NCBI GenBank assembly: GCA_963853835.1
Contig: OY970824.1
Coordinates: forward strand, 2,981,001-3,045,000
Direction of reading: 5' to 3'
Length of the DNA stretch: 64,000 nucleotides
DNA from: Calendula officinalis
Lineage: Eukaryota; Streptophyta; Magnoliopsida; Asterales; Asteraceae
The position numbers and the translations under genes were made by a program. Positions 22,138 through 35,876 of this stretch are shown here, one piece after another. How positions within the stretch are numbered: the stretch's first letter is position 1; each line of letters opens with the position of its first letter. The notes under the pieces were generated by a model. It did no database searches, was not told the DNA's origin, and was given only the letters and a program-made list of their open reading frames with translations.

Positions 22138-22855
22138 TAATTTTCCCGGCACATCATCGCCACCTCAGCAACCACACCACCACCACACCACATAATCTCT
22201 AGGAAATACCAACCACACCACACCATTTTATTCCATTTAATTTTAAATAAAAAAGAAAAGAAAATAAAAAGAATATTATTCTAACCAATCAAAAGCAGCC
22301 ACCTCAACCCGTTGCTCGTCCCACTCTTCCACCACGGCAACCCCCCACGCCGTTGGGGGGGGGGGGTGGTGGCAGTGTTCGTCTTCGTCGCCACGCCGTG
22401 GCTAGGCCACATCATCCCCACGCCGGTGTGGCGTGGTCCCGTACTGGACAGCCTTAGTAACAACACTTTTAAGAGTGATGATGGCCTTTGGTGTAAACAT
22501 ATAGTCATGTTACATGTGTCCACCCTGCATACATTTCTTTTCACATCCATGAATCTACACATCACCATCACACACACACACACACTCAAACACATACATA
22601 GATATAGATACATACAGATGATTATATGAACACCAAAAATTTTGTGGAAAAAAGAGAGATAGAACTTCGGGTGGCTCCCAATTTCCCTAACATTTTATCT
22701 TCACATCCCTCCATTCACTCACAGTCTCCACACGATCTCTCCATTATTCTTTCCCCCCTTTTTTCTCTCTCTATAATTTCATCTCTTTTACTTACAAACT
22801 TGATGTTCAATTCTTCATATTCTTATTCTACTTGTACTGTTTAATCCAAATTAGC
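22138..22855 (+). promoter_or_regulatory. GLU1 upstream region: GC-rich patch and CT-rich leader
   Basis: The region 22140-22450 is rich in CCACC/GGTGG words and includes a run of 12 G at 22355-22366. A CA dinucleotide run lies near 22568-22584. A CT-rich tract (TTTCCCCCCTTTTTTCTCTC) at 22750-22772 is a typical plant leader or Y-patch. I could not assign a firm TATA box. Frames on both strands at 22281-22629 are low-complexity shadows. Confidence 0.35.
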
Positions 22856-25800
22856 ATGTCTCTGCAATCTGTAGCTCATGTTAATGGCTGCTATCTAAAA
22901 CCTACTTCTGTTTTCGCTACCAAACGAGACCTATTGTTTACAGAGTTCGTAGGTTTAGGAGCTAAACGAAATAATCGAAAAGTTTTGGGAGCTAGTGTTG
23001 TTAAAAGTGTTCAGAATCAGAAGAGAAGGAATTGGTCCTGTTCGATTAAATCGGTGCTTGATTTTGATCGTGTTGATCATGTTGATTCGCAACAATCTCC
23101 TGATTCTAAACGAAAGGTGTGAAATTGTTCTTTTTTCCTTTCCAATTTTACTGATCGTTTTAATTGATTATTCTAATGTATTCCCTTTGTTTTAGTAGCT
23201 TCTAGCCTAGCCTTCTATGCGGATTAATATATATAATTCTATGTTCTTTTTTCCTTTCAAAATTAAAAGTTGACTAAATTGAGTTTTTGAGAAAAATGTT
23301 CTTCATAACTTGTGTAAACATGAAATCAACAAATTGATCACTATACTTAACATCTATATGGACTAAGACTAATTCCATTACATCTTTTACACTTAGGTTG
23401 CAAATTTGGAAGACATATTAGCAGAAAGGGGTGCATGTGGGGTCGGTTTTATTGCTAATTTGGACAACAAGGGTTCACATCAAATAGTTGAAGATGCACT
23501 TACAGCTTTGGGCTGCATGGAGCATCGGGGCGGGTGTGGGGCAGATAATGATTCGGGTGACGGGTCGGGCATAATGACTGCAATCCCATGGGATCTTTTT
23601 AATGACTGGGCTGAAAAACAGGGGATTTCTCACTTTGACCAAACACATACAGGGGTTGGTATGGTTTTTCTTCCACAAGATCAAGATCTTATGGAACAAG
23701 CTAAATCTGGTTAGTTGTTATTAAATCATTATCAGTGAATTTTTAACATTTTAACCACTTTCTCACATATTCTTAATAATTTTGTAGCTATTGTTAACAT
23801 CTTCAATCAAGAAGGTCTTGAGGTGGTTACATGGAGGGGCGTTCCCGTAAATACACCAATAGTTGGTTACTATGCAAAAGAAACGATGCCAAACATACAA
23901 CAGGTTTTTGTGAAAATCAGTAAAGAAGATGATATTGATGACATTGAAAGAGAATTATACATTTGTAGAAAATTAATTGAAAAAGCAGGCAGTTCAGAAA
24001 CATGGGGAAATGAACTCTATTTTTGTTCATTATCAAACCGAACCATAGTTTATAAAGGCATGCTTCGGTCAGAAGTTCTTGGAAAATTTTATTTTGATCT
24101 ACAAAATGATATTTATAAATCGCCTTTTGCTATTTATCATCGAAGATATAGTACAAATACAAGCCCTAGGTGGCCACTTGCTCAACCAATGAGGCTTTTG
24201 GGTCATAATGGAGAGATTAATACCATACAGGTAATAATTTATTTCATTTTCTCTTCTTTTCTTTTTTTTTACCAAAATTGCCAGCTGTACAATTTGTTAT
24301 TGAATTTGTAGGGAAACTTAAACTGGATGCAATCCCGAGAAAAGTCAATAAAGTCACCCGTTTGGCGGGGCCGTGAGAATGAAATTCGGCCTTTTGGAAA
24401 TTCCAAAGGTTCTGATTCTGCAAATCTTGACAGTGCAGCAGAAGTAAGCCATCCCCTGTTTTTTTAACATATGTTTGTGATTTTATTATTAATATTTATA
24501 TTTTATTATTATTATTAATAGTTGTTTATACGAAGTGGGCGTACGCCTGAGGAAGCTATGATGATTCTTGTTCCCGAGGCATACAAGAATCATCCAACCT
24601 TGTCAATCAAATATCCCGAGGTATGTATCTATTTTATAAATATATAAAAAAAAACCCCCCCAAAAAAAAAAAAAAAAAAAAAAAAAAAACCAAAAACAAA
24701 TGCTGAGAATTAGGGAAAGTTGTAAAGGATTGTTGATTTGTGTGTTATTTAGGTAATTGATTTCTATAACTATTACAAAGGTCAAATGGAGGCTTGGGAT
24801 GGACCTGCTTTACTCCTTTTCAGGTGGAATTTCTATTTTATTATATTTTTAATAATCTTGATGGAATCCATTATTTATATATATAATTTGTATCTATTTG
24901 TATCTATATGATATATAACTGAAAATTTGTCTTGGATAACAGTGATGGGAAGACAGTTGGAGCTTGTCTTGACCGTAATGGACTTCGCCCTGCTAGATAC
25001 TGGCGAACTGTGGATAATGTTGTTTATGTTGCATCTGAGGTCTGTATCTATCTTTAATATATGTTTTTAAATAATTAAAAATGTTTTTTTTTTTTTTTTT
25101 TTACATTTGTTAGAACTTGTTTTGACAACATAGGTGGGAGTTGTACCAATTGATGATTCAAAAGTTACAATGAAAGGGCGTTTAGGTCCAGGAATGATGA
25201 TAACCGTTGATCTAATCAATGGTCAGGTTTGTACCAAGATTGTACCTTTATATTCCAAATATTAATCAATTTTAAAAAAAAAAGGAAATATTAATTTCTG
25301 AAAAGTAACTGAAACAGGTTTATGAAAATACCGAGGTTAAAAAAAGAGTTGCTTTATCAAGTCCTTTTGGGAAATGGTTAGCTGAAAACATGAGAAAACT
25401 GGAGCCTGCAAACTTCCTCTCAACCCCAACTATGGAAAATGACACAACCTTACGTCACCAACAGTAATTCCTCTTCTTTTTACTCATAATTGTATTTAAT
25501 TTGGATAAATAATTATTAATTATTAAATAAAATAAATAAAAATAGGGCATTTGGTTACTCGAGTGAAGATGTTCAAATGGTTATTGAGTCAATGGCTTCA
25601 GAAGGGAAAGAACCTACTTTTTGCATGGGCGATGATATTCCTCTGGCTGTAATATCTCAGAAATCACATATGCTTTATGATTATTTCAAGCAACGCTTTG
25701 CTCAGGTCAGGTTTCTTTTATTTATTTATATTTAAAAAATTTAATTTATTTAAATATATTTGTTTTCATTTACAGGTAACAAATCCTGCAATTGATCCGC

Positions 25801-28800
25801 TTAGAGAAGGATTAGTAATGTCCCTCGAGGTCAATCTTGGTAAACGTGGCAACATATTAGAAGTTGGACCTGAAAATGCTTCACAGGTAATGTCTCATTT
25901 CATAAATATAACTTGAATTTGTTCTTCTTTTACTAAAATTTAAATTTATATGGTTTGGTCAACAGGTTACTTTGACCAGCCCTGTGCTTAATGAAAACGA
26001 GCTGGAATCGTTATTTAAGGATCCATATTTAAAAGCGCAAACTATACCAACATTTTTTGACATACGTAAAGGCCTTGATGGTTCTTTGGAAAAAACATTG
26101 AATAAAATATGTGAAGCTGCTGATGAAGCAGTTAGAAATGGTTGTCAACTGCTTGTTCTCTCTGACAGAGCTGATGAACTAGTAAGCACTCTCTCTGTGT
26201 GTGTGTGTATATATATATACACACACATAGATATATGTTTATATGGTTTAGTAATTTTTTTGTGTGTGCATGATTTGGCAGGAGGCAACTCGTCCAGCTG
26301 TCCCTATCCTATTGGCTGTAGGTGCGGTCCATCAACATTTAATACAAAATGGATTGCGTATGTCTGCTTCTATTATTGCAGATACTGCTCAATGCTTCAG
26401 TACACATCATTTTGCTTGTTTGATTGGATATGGTGCAAGGTATTTTTATTTATTTTATTTTATTTTATTAATTTATGTGAAAATATTAATATGTGTATTA
26501 TTGAATTGTAGTGCTGTATGTCCTTACTTAGCATTGGAGACATGTCGACAATGGCGTTTGAGCAAGAAAACTTTAAATCTTATGAGAAACGGGAAAATGC
26601 AAATGGTTACAATCGAAAAGGCTCAAAACAACTTCAAAAAGGTTTTTTTTTTTGTAAAAATATATATTTTTTTTATATTTTATTGTAGCATATAACATAT
26701 ATAATGTTTAATATTCAGGCAGTTAATGCTGGTCTAATGAAAATTTTATCCAAAATGGGAATTTCTTTGCTGTCAAGGTATTTTCTCACTTGTCAGTTAT
26801 TTTTGGTGATTTATTTTTAACTACTCTTGCAATCTGACACATGTTTCAATATAGTTATTGTGGTGCACAAATTTTTGAGATTTACGGATTGGGAAAAGAG
26901 GTGGTTGACTTTGCATTTTCTGGGAGTGTCTCAAAAATTGGTGGATTGACTTTTGATGAGGTACCCTATATAATGAGTCAAAATTGCAAATTCTAATTAA
27001 ATCCATAAAAAAGTTGTTATTAATTTTATATAATTTGCTATCCAAATTCCATGATGATATTTTATGATTAATTATTAATTAATTATACTGAAGTTTGAGC
27101 CCCTTTTTGAAGCTTGCAAGAGAGAGCTTATCATTTTGGGTAAAGGCTTTTTCAGAGGATACAGCTAAAAGATTAGAAAATTTTGGATTTATACAAATGA
27201 GACCCGGAGGTAATTACATAATTAAATTTAATTTAATAAATACTTACTTAAAAAGCCTTTTTTGTAATTTAAAGGCGAATATCATGGGAACAACCCTGAG
27301 ATGTCAAAACTGCTTCATAAAGCTGTCCGTGAAAAGCGTGAGACTGCATATTCAATTTACCAGCAGCATTTGGCTAACCGTCCGGTCAATGTTAGTCAAC
27401 CTATCACTTTATCTAATATTAAGTTGACTTTTATAACAAAAAGTCAACATCATAAAATTTTCAGGTTCTGCGGGATCTTTTTGAATTTAAAAGTGAGCGG
27501 GCCCCAATTCCAGTAGGAAAAGTGGAATCTGCTGCATCAATAGTAGAACGTTTTTGTACAGGTGGCATGTCTCTAGGGGCAATCTCTAGAGAAACTCATG
27601 AAGCAATTGCAATTGCAATGAATAGAATTGGCGGGAAATCTAATTCTGGTGAAGGCGGTGAGGTAATTATTATTATTATTTTTTAAATACTTTATTATCT
27701 GTAAATCCGATTTTATTATATATTTTTAAATTGATATTTCAGGACCCCATTCGGTGGACCCCACTTTCAGACGTTGTTGATGGTTATTCTCCCACTTTGC
27801 CTCATCTCAAAGGCCTTCAAAATGGGGATACTGCTACAAGTGCCATTAAACAGGTAAAAAATTTATTATTAGGTCTCATTTTTTTTTTAAATTATTTATT
27901 ATTTAACATATTTCAGGTAGCATCGGGGCGTTTTGGTGTAACTCCAACATTTTTAGTAAATGCTGATCAAATAGAAATAAAAATAGCCCAAGGTGCAAAA
28001 CCAGGTGAAGGTGGTCAACTCCCGGGAAAAAAAGTCAGCGCTTATATTGCAAGATTAAGAAATTCAAAACCTGGGGTCCCACTTATCTCTCCACCACCAC
28101 ATCATGATATTTACTCCATTGAAGATCTTGCTCAATTGATTTTTGATCTTCATCAGGTGAACTATATATATAATTTTTTTTAAAATTTATTAATAAACAA
28201 ATAATTCTTTTTTAATAAAAACGAGTTTTGTATGGTGAGCAGATTAACCCTAGGGCTAAGGTTTCTGTTAAACTTGTGGCGGAAGCTGGTATTGGTACTG
28301 TGGCTTCTGGAGTTGCAAAGGGTAATGCTGACATTATACAGGTACTTTACTTTTTCTTTTTCATTTATTTTTTTACCTGTTTGACCCATTAGAGATAAAT
28401 GTTTGACCAAATTGACCTCCTAAATTGGTTTACAGATATCAGGGCATGATGGTGGAACTGGAGCAAGTCCCATAAGCTCAATTAAGCATGCTGGCGGTCC
28501 ATGGGAACTCGGTCTCACCGAAACACACCAGGTTTTTTTTCTTTTTTTCTTTTTTTAATTTTATTCATTTAAATCATTTTTTTCTTTATTAAAAGAAAAT
28601 GATGTTTCGCAGACTCTGATTTCAAATGGGCTTAGAGAAAGGGTGATCCTTAGAGTTGATGGTGGTTTCAAAAGTGGAGTTGATGTTTTAATGGCTGCTG
28701 CAATGGGTGCTGATGAGTACGGGTTCGGGTCAGTTGCTATGATTGCTACTGGATGTGTTATGGCCCGTATTTGTCACACAAATAACTGCCCAGTTGGTGT

Positions 28801-30897
28801 TGCTAGTCAGGTAGGTAGTCACCACAAATGATTATTCAAATTAAATTTATTTTTTTATTTTTTATTTTACTTTTAAATATATTTTTTATTGTACTTGTTT
28901 CTCAGCGAGAAGAACTACGGGCTCGTTTTCCTGGTGTTCCTGGTGACCTTGTGAACTACTTTTTATATGTCGCTGAAGAGGTAATTTTTGGTTTCTTATA
29001 ATAAACATTTTATGTCAGTAATAATATAATTTGTTGATTAGAGAGTTGGGAGTTGTAAGCATCAACCCATTTTGACCCGTTTCCTTTTTAGCTATTCTTA
29101 TTTTACTTTTTCATGTTTGACCCGTTAGAGATAAAATATATAGGTTAGAAGCACATTGGCCCAATTGGGGTATGAAAAGCTTGATGACATCATTGGACAC
29201 ACAGAGCTATTAAGACCACGGGATATCTCATTAGTCAAAACTCAGCATCTTGACCTTGGCTATGTTCTTTCTGTATGTATTCTCTCAATTATTTTTCATA
29301 ATTACATCAAAATGCTTAATTTATTTTATTTAATTTTATATTTTTTCAGAATGTTGGGTTCCCAAAATGGAGCAGCAGTACAATCAGGAAGCAGGAGGTT
29401 CATAGTAACGGGCCTGTTCTTGACGACATCTTGCTTTCTGATGCTGAGGTGGCACTTACACGCGATTTAACCTAAAAATGTGCCCATTTGTTTACTTTTA
29501 ACTGATTCTTGATTTGTTAACAGATATCAGATGCAATTGAAAATGAGAAAGTGGTGAAGAAAAGCTTCAAGATATACAATGTGGACCGTGCAGTTTGTGG
29601 GCGTGTAGCAGGTGCTATTGCAAAGAAGTATGGAGATACCGGTTTTGCTGGACAGTTAAACATAATGTAAGAAACTTTTTCTTAATTAAATAAAATTAGT
29701 AATCATATATGAGATGGAATTAATTTATTAAATATTTAATTTAATAGATTTGAAGGGAGTGCTGGTCAGTCATTTGGGTGTTTCCTTACCCCTGGGATGA
29801 ACATACGATTAGTAGGAGAAGCCAATGATTATGTCGGAAAGGTCTCATTACCAATAATTTATATAAATATTTATTATATTATATGTTTTGACATTTTGCA
29901 TTATGTTATTAGGGTATGGCGGGTGGTGAATTAGTTGTAACACCTGTTGAAAATGTCGGTTTTACCCCTGAAGAAGCTGCAATTGTAGGGAACACGTGTT
30001 TGTATGGAGCAACAGGTGGTCAACTATTTGTGAGGGGTAAAACAGGGGAACGGTTTGCTGTGAGAAATTCACTTGCACAAGCGGTAGTTGAAGGTACTGG
30101 AGATCATTGTTGTGAGTACATGACAGGAGGTTGTGTTGTTGTCCTTGGAAAGTAAGTTTCTTTACTCAAATTACCTAATTACCCTTGTTCTGTCATGACT
30201 TATGATAGTGATTGATTAATTAATTATAATAAATACTAATTTGATTGTATACTTTGTTTGATTAGGGTTGGTCGTAACGTGGCTGCTGGTATGACTGGAG
30301 GTTTGGCGTATATTCTTGATGACGATGATACTCTTATTCCCAAGGTTTGTATGAAACATAATACTCTTTTTTTTTTTTTTTTTTTTTTATAAATAAATCA
30401 ATATGGTCTTTTGTTTGTTTGTGAAGAATTAAATTAAATGGTTTGTTTTATATGATAGATTAATAAAGAGATTGTGAAGATCCAGAGAGTGGTTGCACCC
30501 GTGGGGCAGATGCAACTCAAGAGCCTTATTGAAGCACATGTTGTAAGTACAAGACTTAAATTTACTAAGATTAGAATTTTGTAGACCAAACTGAATAAGG
30601 GTTAATTACAAAAATAACCAGAATCAAATAGTACCTATTACATTTTGGCCTGAAAAAAAATATGTATAATTTCCGGTACCATTCTTTTGAACTTCACTTT
30701 ATTTTGCAAATTATAGTTTATTTATTTTTGTAATGTAGGAAAAAACTGGGAGTACAAAAGGGGAAAGTATTTTGAAGGAATGGGACAAGTATTTACCTTT
30801 GTTTTGGCAACTGGTCCCACCTAGTGAGGAAGACACACCCGAAGCATGTGCAGAATATGAGCAAACATCATCTGAGGTTACTGTACAATCCGCATAA
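22856..30897 (+). CDS. GLU1: Ferredoxin-dependent glutamate synthase (Fd-GOGAT), 1616 aa, 33 exons
   Basis: Plastid enzyme making two glutamates from glutamine and 2-oxoglutarate with ferredoxin electrons; assimilates ammonium in leaves, including photorespiratory ammonium. Exons join in frame: 22856-23116, 23397-23709, 23788-24230, 24312-24443, 24522-24620, 24753-24823, 24943-25039, 25134-25226, 25318-25463, 25546-25705, 25776-25886, 25966-26181, 26282-26439, 26512-26641, 26719-26777, 26855-26960, 27113-27209, 27275-27390, 27465-27662, 27743-27853, 27917-28156, 28243-28341, 28436-28531, 28613-28810, 28906-28980, 29144-29272, 29350-29448, 29524-29666, 29748-29841, 29913-30151, 30266-30344, 30459-30542, 30739-30897. 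Transit peptide 1-100; class II amidotransferase with N-terminal Cys101 (ERGACGVGF); central and FMN domains; 3Fe-4S cysteines 1232, 1238, 1243 (Cx5Cx4C); C-terminal GXGXG domain. No NADH-binding beta part, so not NADH-GOGAT. Start MSLQSVAH preferred over an in-frame ATG at 22832. Confidence 0.96.
26195..26232. repeat. GT/TA/CA compound microsatellite in a GLU1 intron
   Basis: CTGTGTGTGTGTGTATATATATATACACACACATA in the intron between exons 12 and 13. The GT and CA arms can pair around the TA centre. It lies just past the donor. Confidence 0.6.
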
Positions 30898-32249
30898 AAT
30901 GCAAAAAGCCATTGTTGTTATTATGATACCAAACATAAAAGACATTCTTTGAGGTTTGACTTGAGTGATGGTCAAATGCTTCACCTTATGAAGAAGATTA
31001 TGGTGAATTAATGGAGGTCTACTTTGGTTTGGTTGAAAATCATACCCTTTTGAAGGTGTATTAGTGCAACAAAGTGTAAAGGGTACGATATCAGAATAAA
31101 TGGACTTTTGTGGAAGATGTATGTAGATATACTTCATTTCATAGTTTCTTTCAAATTTCATGCTTATTCAACACCTCCAACATTCTTCTTTACTTTACTA
31201 TACCGTGAATTCATTAATCTCAATTAATGGAATAAAAAATGAACTAATTAATGGAGTTTTCATTCATATGTATCAATTTACATGTATATGAATCTAATAT
31301 GTATGTATATACATGTCTATTAGAATGAAATTTTAGAAATCCTAAATGATGTCGAAAATCAAGCGCTAAATGATGTATATGACTGCTGCAGCGACCATAT
31401 TTTTAAATGTTGATAATCGTTTATAACTGCTCCTAATTTCGTATAACTACTCCTAACTCTCTTGGAATTGCCTTGATTTTTTTATTTAACAGAAACAATC
31501 AAAACATGAATTAGAAGTAGTGTTTAATTTCTAATTTGATTCTTTTTAATTATCCCAATAATTAGAAATTCGTGATATCCAAGCATAAGATCGAAATATT
31601 TAATTCTGAGAGTGATTATCACAGTTTTTGGGTCAATTAGCAACTCATCCTGTAAATACCAACAATCTTTCGGTTGATTGCTTCATTCCATTTGGGAATA
31701 TAACAGTTTTTGTTTAGCTGTCTTTAAATTTCTATAAATGGGAAAATGTTAACAGATTTTTCTGCCCATCCTCCACATGTCAACATAATATATATTTACT
31801 ATTTCTTGCATGAACAAGTCAATTACTCAACTGTTTCATGCGTGTTTTTCTCTAAATTACTTTATGTTTTTTATTAATCATTAATTCTTTAATAATCTGC
31901 TTTTCTGCTTCTTGCTGTCATCTTGACTCCTCAATTTTTATTTTCTTGCATGCCAGATCATTAGTAACCCAAATTCGCAACATAAAAGGACCAAAAGGTG
32001 ACAGAAAAAGGGAGCTTTTTCCCCATAACATTGGCTGTCCTTTGATTTCTTAATTTTAACACAGAGAAAACAGAAGGAAAAAAATAGAGAGAGAGAGAGA
32101 GATAACAAAAGAGAGAAATTTTGGGCATAACAACTTTTTGCATGTCCATTTGATCTAATTTGTTCATGGAATTCATGATATTTTGTTTCAACAAAAGAGA
32201 TCCATCGTGATAAAATTCATGAACAAATCATAGATCAACCCGAACCGTC
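30898..32249. other. GLU1 3' flank and PIP5K promoter/leader
   Basis: 30898-31190 is the likely GLU1 3' untranslated region. 31200-31950 is AT-rich and empty as far as I see. 32040-32249 is the likely PIP5K leader, with a GA microsatellite at 32088-32103. Confidence 0.4.
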
Positions 32250-35200
32250 ATGAAGGCATGGGAAGCAACGCTTAGGAAAACACAACACGCAAAGAAACAA
32301 GCAAGCAACATGTTCGGGTCAGCCCATGTGGCCCATGTGGACGATGATCAAGACACCGAACAAGATGATGTCATTCATGCACCCGGTGAGGTGTACCATG
32401 CAGAAAGATACCTACCAAATGGCGACTGTTACACGGGCAATTGGTTAGACAATTTCCCACATGGGTTTGGTAAATATTGGTGGACCGATGGTTGCATGTA
32501 TGTTGGTGATTGGTGTAAAGGCAAAACCATGGGTCGAGGCTCGTTTAGTTGGCCATCGGGGGCCTCTTATGATGGTGAGTTTAAAAATGGTTACATGGAT
32601 GGTGAAGGAATGTATACGGGCCCGAATGGTGACACGTATAGAGGTCAATGGATCATGAATCTAAAACATGGAAATGGTGTTAAAGAATATATAAATGGTG
32701 ACACCTATGATGGTGAATGGTGTAGAGGATTGCAAGAAGGTAACGGTATGTATAAATGGAAAGATGGTAGTTATTATGTTGGTGAATGGAAGGATGGGAC
32801 AATGTGTGGGAAGGGTAAAATGGTCTTTCTTGATGAAAACATGTATGAAGGTGAATGGGAAGATGATTTACCGAAAGGAAACGGGGTGTTTAAATGGGCG
32901 GACGGAAGTTTACACGAGGGTATTTGGAGTAAAGATCCCGAAGAACAAAATCTTGAATTTTCTTCATCTAATGATGTTGAACATGATCCACAAGAAGTTT
33001 ATTCTGTCTATCTTACAGCCTGCAAAGTCTCAGAGTTAGATGAAGTTCCCATTTTGCCCTCACAGAAAAAACTCGCGATTTGGAGATCAACGAAAGGAAA
33101 TGAGCCTGCGGTTAGACCTAGAAGGTTGTCGGTTGATGGGAGATTAGATGCAAATATTGATGAAGAACTTAGTAAAATGCGAATGTTAGACGACACAGAA
33201 AATAACAAGAGAGCTAGAGATGATGCATCTTTAGTATCATCAAATTATAATTCAGAAGGAAGCCCAATTCAGATTCCAAAAGCTGGAAAGAAACAAGGTG
33301 AAACAATCAAAAAAGGGCACAAGAATTATGAACTTATGCTTAATTTGCAACTGGGAATCAGGTTTTAGCTCCAAAATTTTAATCTTTTTCGAAATATTGT
33401 TTTGTATTTTGAATTTTTGTTTATGAAATATAGTTATGTGTAGGCATTCTGTAGGGAGGCCCGGTCCATTGCCATCTTTAGACTTAAAGTCCTCTGCTTT
33501 TAACCCGAAAGAAAAAGTTTGGACACGATTCCCACCCGAGGGATCTAAACACACACCTCCACACCAATCTTCTGAATTCAGATGGAAAGATTATTGCCCG
33601 TTAGTTTTCAGGTAACTAATTTTGTTATGAATGGGTCGATTCAGGTTATGTTTTATCTGTAACTGGAAATTAAATAATTAATGTATGATGTTTTTATGAA
33701 CATGTGTAGGACTTTAAGGATGTTATTCGATGTGGATGCAGCTGATTACATGTTATCAATATGTGGGAATGATGCTCTTCGAGAGCTTTCATCACCCGGA
33801 AAGAGTGGAAGTTTCTTTTACTTGACACACGATGATCGTTACATGATTAAAACCATCAAAAAAACCGAAGTCAAAGTGAGTTTTAATCCTAGTTAAACTA
33901 ATGTTTGTGAACTTTTGTGGAATTAATTTGATTTGTTTGGTTTATGATTAGGCTATACTAAGGATGTTGTCTGCATACTACAACCATTTTCGGTCCTTTG
34001 AGCATACCCTACTCACCAAATTCTTCGGGTTACATTGCGTGAAGCTAACTGGTGCTACACAAAAGAAGGTTTGAAGTTACGGATGCTAGAGGTGGCAATT
34101 TTTACCGGTTTACTTATGAACGGGTTGGTTTGTGTGGTGTTTGATCTCAATCGGGTTAAACGGATCAAAAAAAAAAAGTATAAGGGTAACATATTAAATG
34201 GGTTTAAAATCGCCCAAAGTCTATTTTTTGAAGCATACATCCTAATCATAATAAGAACATTGCATATTACTAAAGTGGTTAATAAAAAGCGACAAAAATA
34301 TATATGTGGTCAACCCAACCCAACGTGGCCCGAGCCCTTTTTGACCCGAACAAGTATTGCCCATTTTGACCCTTTACACAACTCATTGACCCACTCATCT
34401 TGCCACCTCTAGGGGATACTATAGATATCCCAAGGCTCTCTATCATGATCTACTAATTTGTGGGTGTTTGCTATTTTGTTAACGATTTATTTAGGTACGA
34501 TTTATTATCATGGGGAACCTTTTTTGCACGAATCACGTCATTCATAGACGATTTGATTTAAAAGGGTCTTCCCTCGGACGACTTACGGATAAACCCGAAT
34601 CAGAAATTCAGACCACTACTATCCTTAAAGACCTAGATCTCAAGTTCATGTTTAGACTTGACAAAAATTGGATCGAAGAATTTAGAAAGTAAAAACTTGA
34701 ACACATTCCTATGTAGTTTGCACTATTTCTAATGGTGCTAATTTTGTTTTTAAATTATCAGGCAAATCGACAGGGATTGCGATTTACTTGAGCAAGAGAG
34801 AATTATGGATTACAGTCTCTTGGTTGGTCTTCATTTTAAGGAAACAGATGATAGCGAATTAGGCACGTCAATCGTTAATCTATCCGTTTACTTTCTTTAA
34901 ACTAATTGAAATCTTCATTTTGTTTAGCTTAAGAACAATTTCTTTTTGGTGGTGCAGGTGATTCTACATACCAAGTTCCCGACCCTACACGGTAATACTT
35001 TCAAGATATGGGGGTGGGGTAAGGGTGAAAACAGGTTCTAGTTAAAACAGGTCATTTTACTACGGGTCAAATTGACCATGGTGAAAAAAGGTTCGGGTAG
35101 AAAAATTGATCATGGTACCTTTTTAACCCTTTTTTGACTCATTACCCTTATATAAATAAACGATTCGAAAACGCGACCTCTATATAGATTTTTATATGTT

Positions 35201-35512
35201 GGGGTGAAGATTGTGTTTGGTTGTTGGTACAATTACAGGGCTAAATTAGGAATCAACATGCATTCACGGGTCGAAAAGATGGAGAGAAAGCATGAAATGG
35301 AGTTAATAGGGGAACCAACGGGCGTATGTTATGATGTTGTCATGTTTTTCGGCATCATAGACATACTTCAAGATTATGACATCACCAAAAAACTCGAGCA
35401 CGCTTATAAATCTTTCCAATACGACCCCACGTCAATATCTGCAGTTGATCCTCGACAATACTCTAGACGTTTTCGTGATTTCATACTCAATATTTTTGTA
35501 GAAGATGTGTAG
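32250..35512 (+). CDS. Phosphatidylinositol-4-phosphate 5-kinase with MORN repeats (721 aa, 8 exons)
   Basis: Makes PI(4,5)P2 from PI4P at the plasma membrane. Exons: 32250-33361, 33444-33611, 33710-33875, 33952-34068, 34495-34688, 34762-34862, 34958-34991, 35239-35512. The first exon codes a short basic start and eight MORN repeats whose YxGxW-type cores begin at residues 61, 84, 107, 130, 153, 176, 199 and 222, exactly 23 apart. The kinase domain runs from about 400 to the end: [28 protein letters not shown], catalytic [12 protein letters not shown], and the C-terminal block [23 protein letters not shown]. This is the plant type-B layout. The loop between MDYSLLVG and LGINM is short (about 20 residues). 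The intron after exon 6 must start with GC, not GT, to keep the frame. I cannot assign an Arabidopsis orthologue number. Confidence 0.92.
34087..34411. mobile_element. hAT-like MITE in PIP5K intron 4
   Basis: Terminal inverted repeats TAGAGGTGGCAA and TTGCCACCTCTA, 325 bp. The flanks ACGGATGC and GGGGATAC agree at five of eight positions, so the duplication has decayed. Similar pieces (GGCAATTTTGACCC) occur in introns or flanks near 15205, 44233 and 45221. Confidence 0.65.
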
Positions 35513-35876
35513 AAAATGGGAAAATTATGTTGATTACATTTGATAAGAATGTGATTTATTTCATTATGCTTAATTGCTTATTGATGTCTCTTGATTGTTG
35601 TAGAGTCTTGGTGTAACGATGTCTGTTTTGATTCAAAATCATATTAGTTTTCGATGATTACTTGTATACATGTTTATTGATTGTTGTATGTTGTGACAAA
35701 GAGTGATGTTTTTTTTCTAAGTGTTGAATTGTAAAGTTATGTGTATGCATTGGTTTGAGAAATAATGGTTTGAGAAGTGAGCAAAATGAAATCATCTGAA
35801 TCCTTGTTACGCCCCTTTACCCTTCTAAATTATTGAATATTCTTTGAGTTTTGTTATTTATTTTATTAAAAACAAA
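35513..35876. other. PIP5K 3' flank
   Basis: Probable 3' untranslated region (to about 35650) and AT-rich spacer. Nothing else seen. Confidence 0.4.

Noticed and set aside
22281..22629. Open frames on both strands before GLU1
   Set aside because: They arise from CCACC/GGTGG low-complexity sequence and a G run, with no conserved domain, and overlap the likely promoter and leader.
22832..22855. Earlier in-frame ATG for GLU1
   Set aside because: It would add eight residues (MYCLIQIS) not expected at a transit peptide start. The MSLQSVAH start resembles known Fd-GOGAT N-termini. It cannot be fully excluded.
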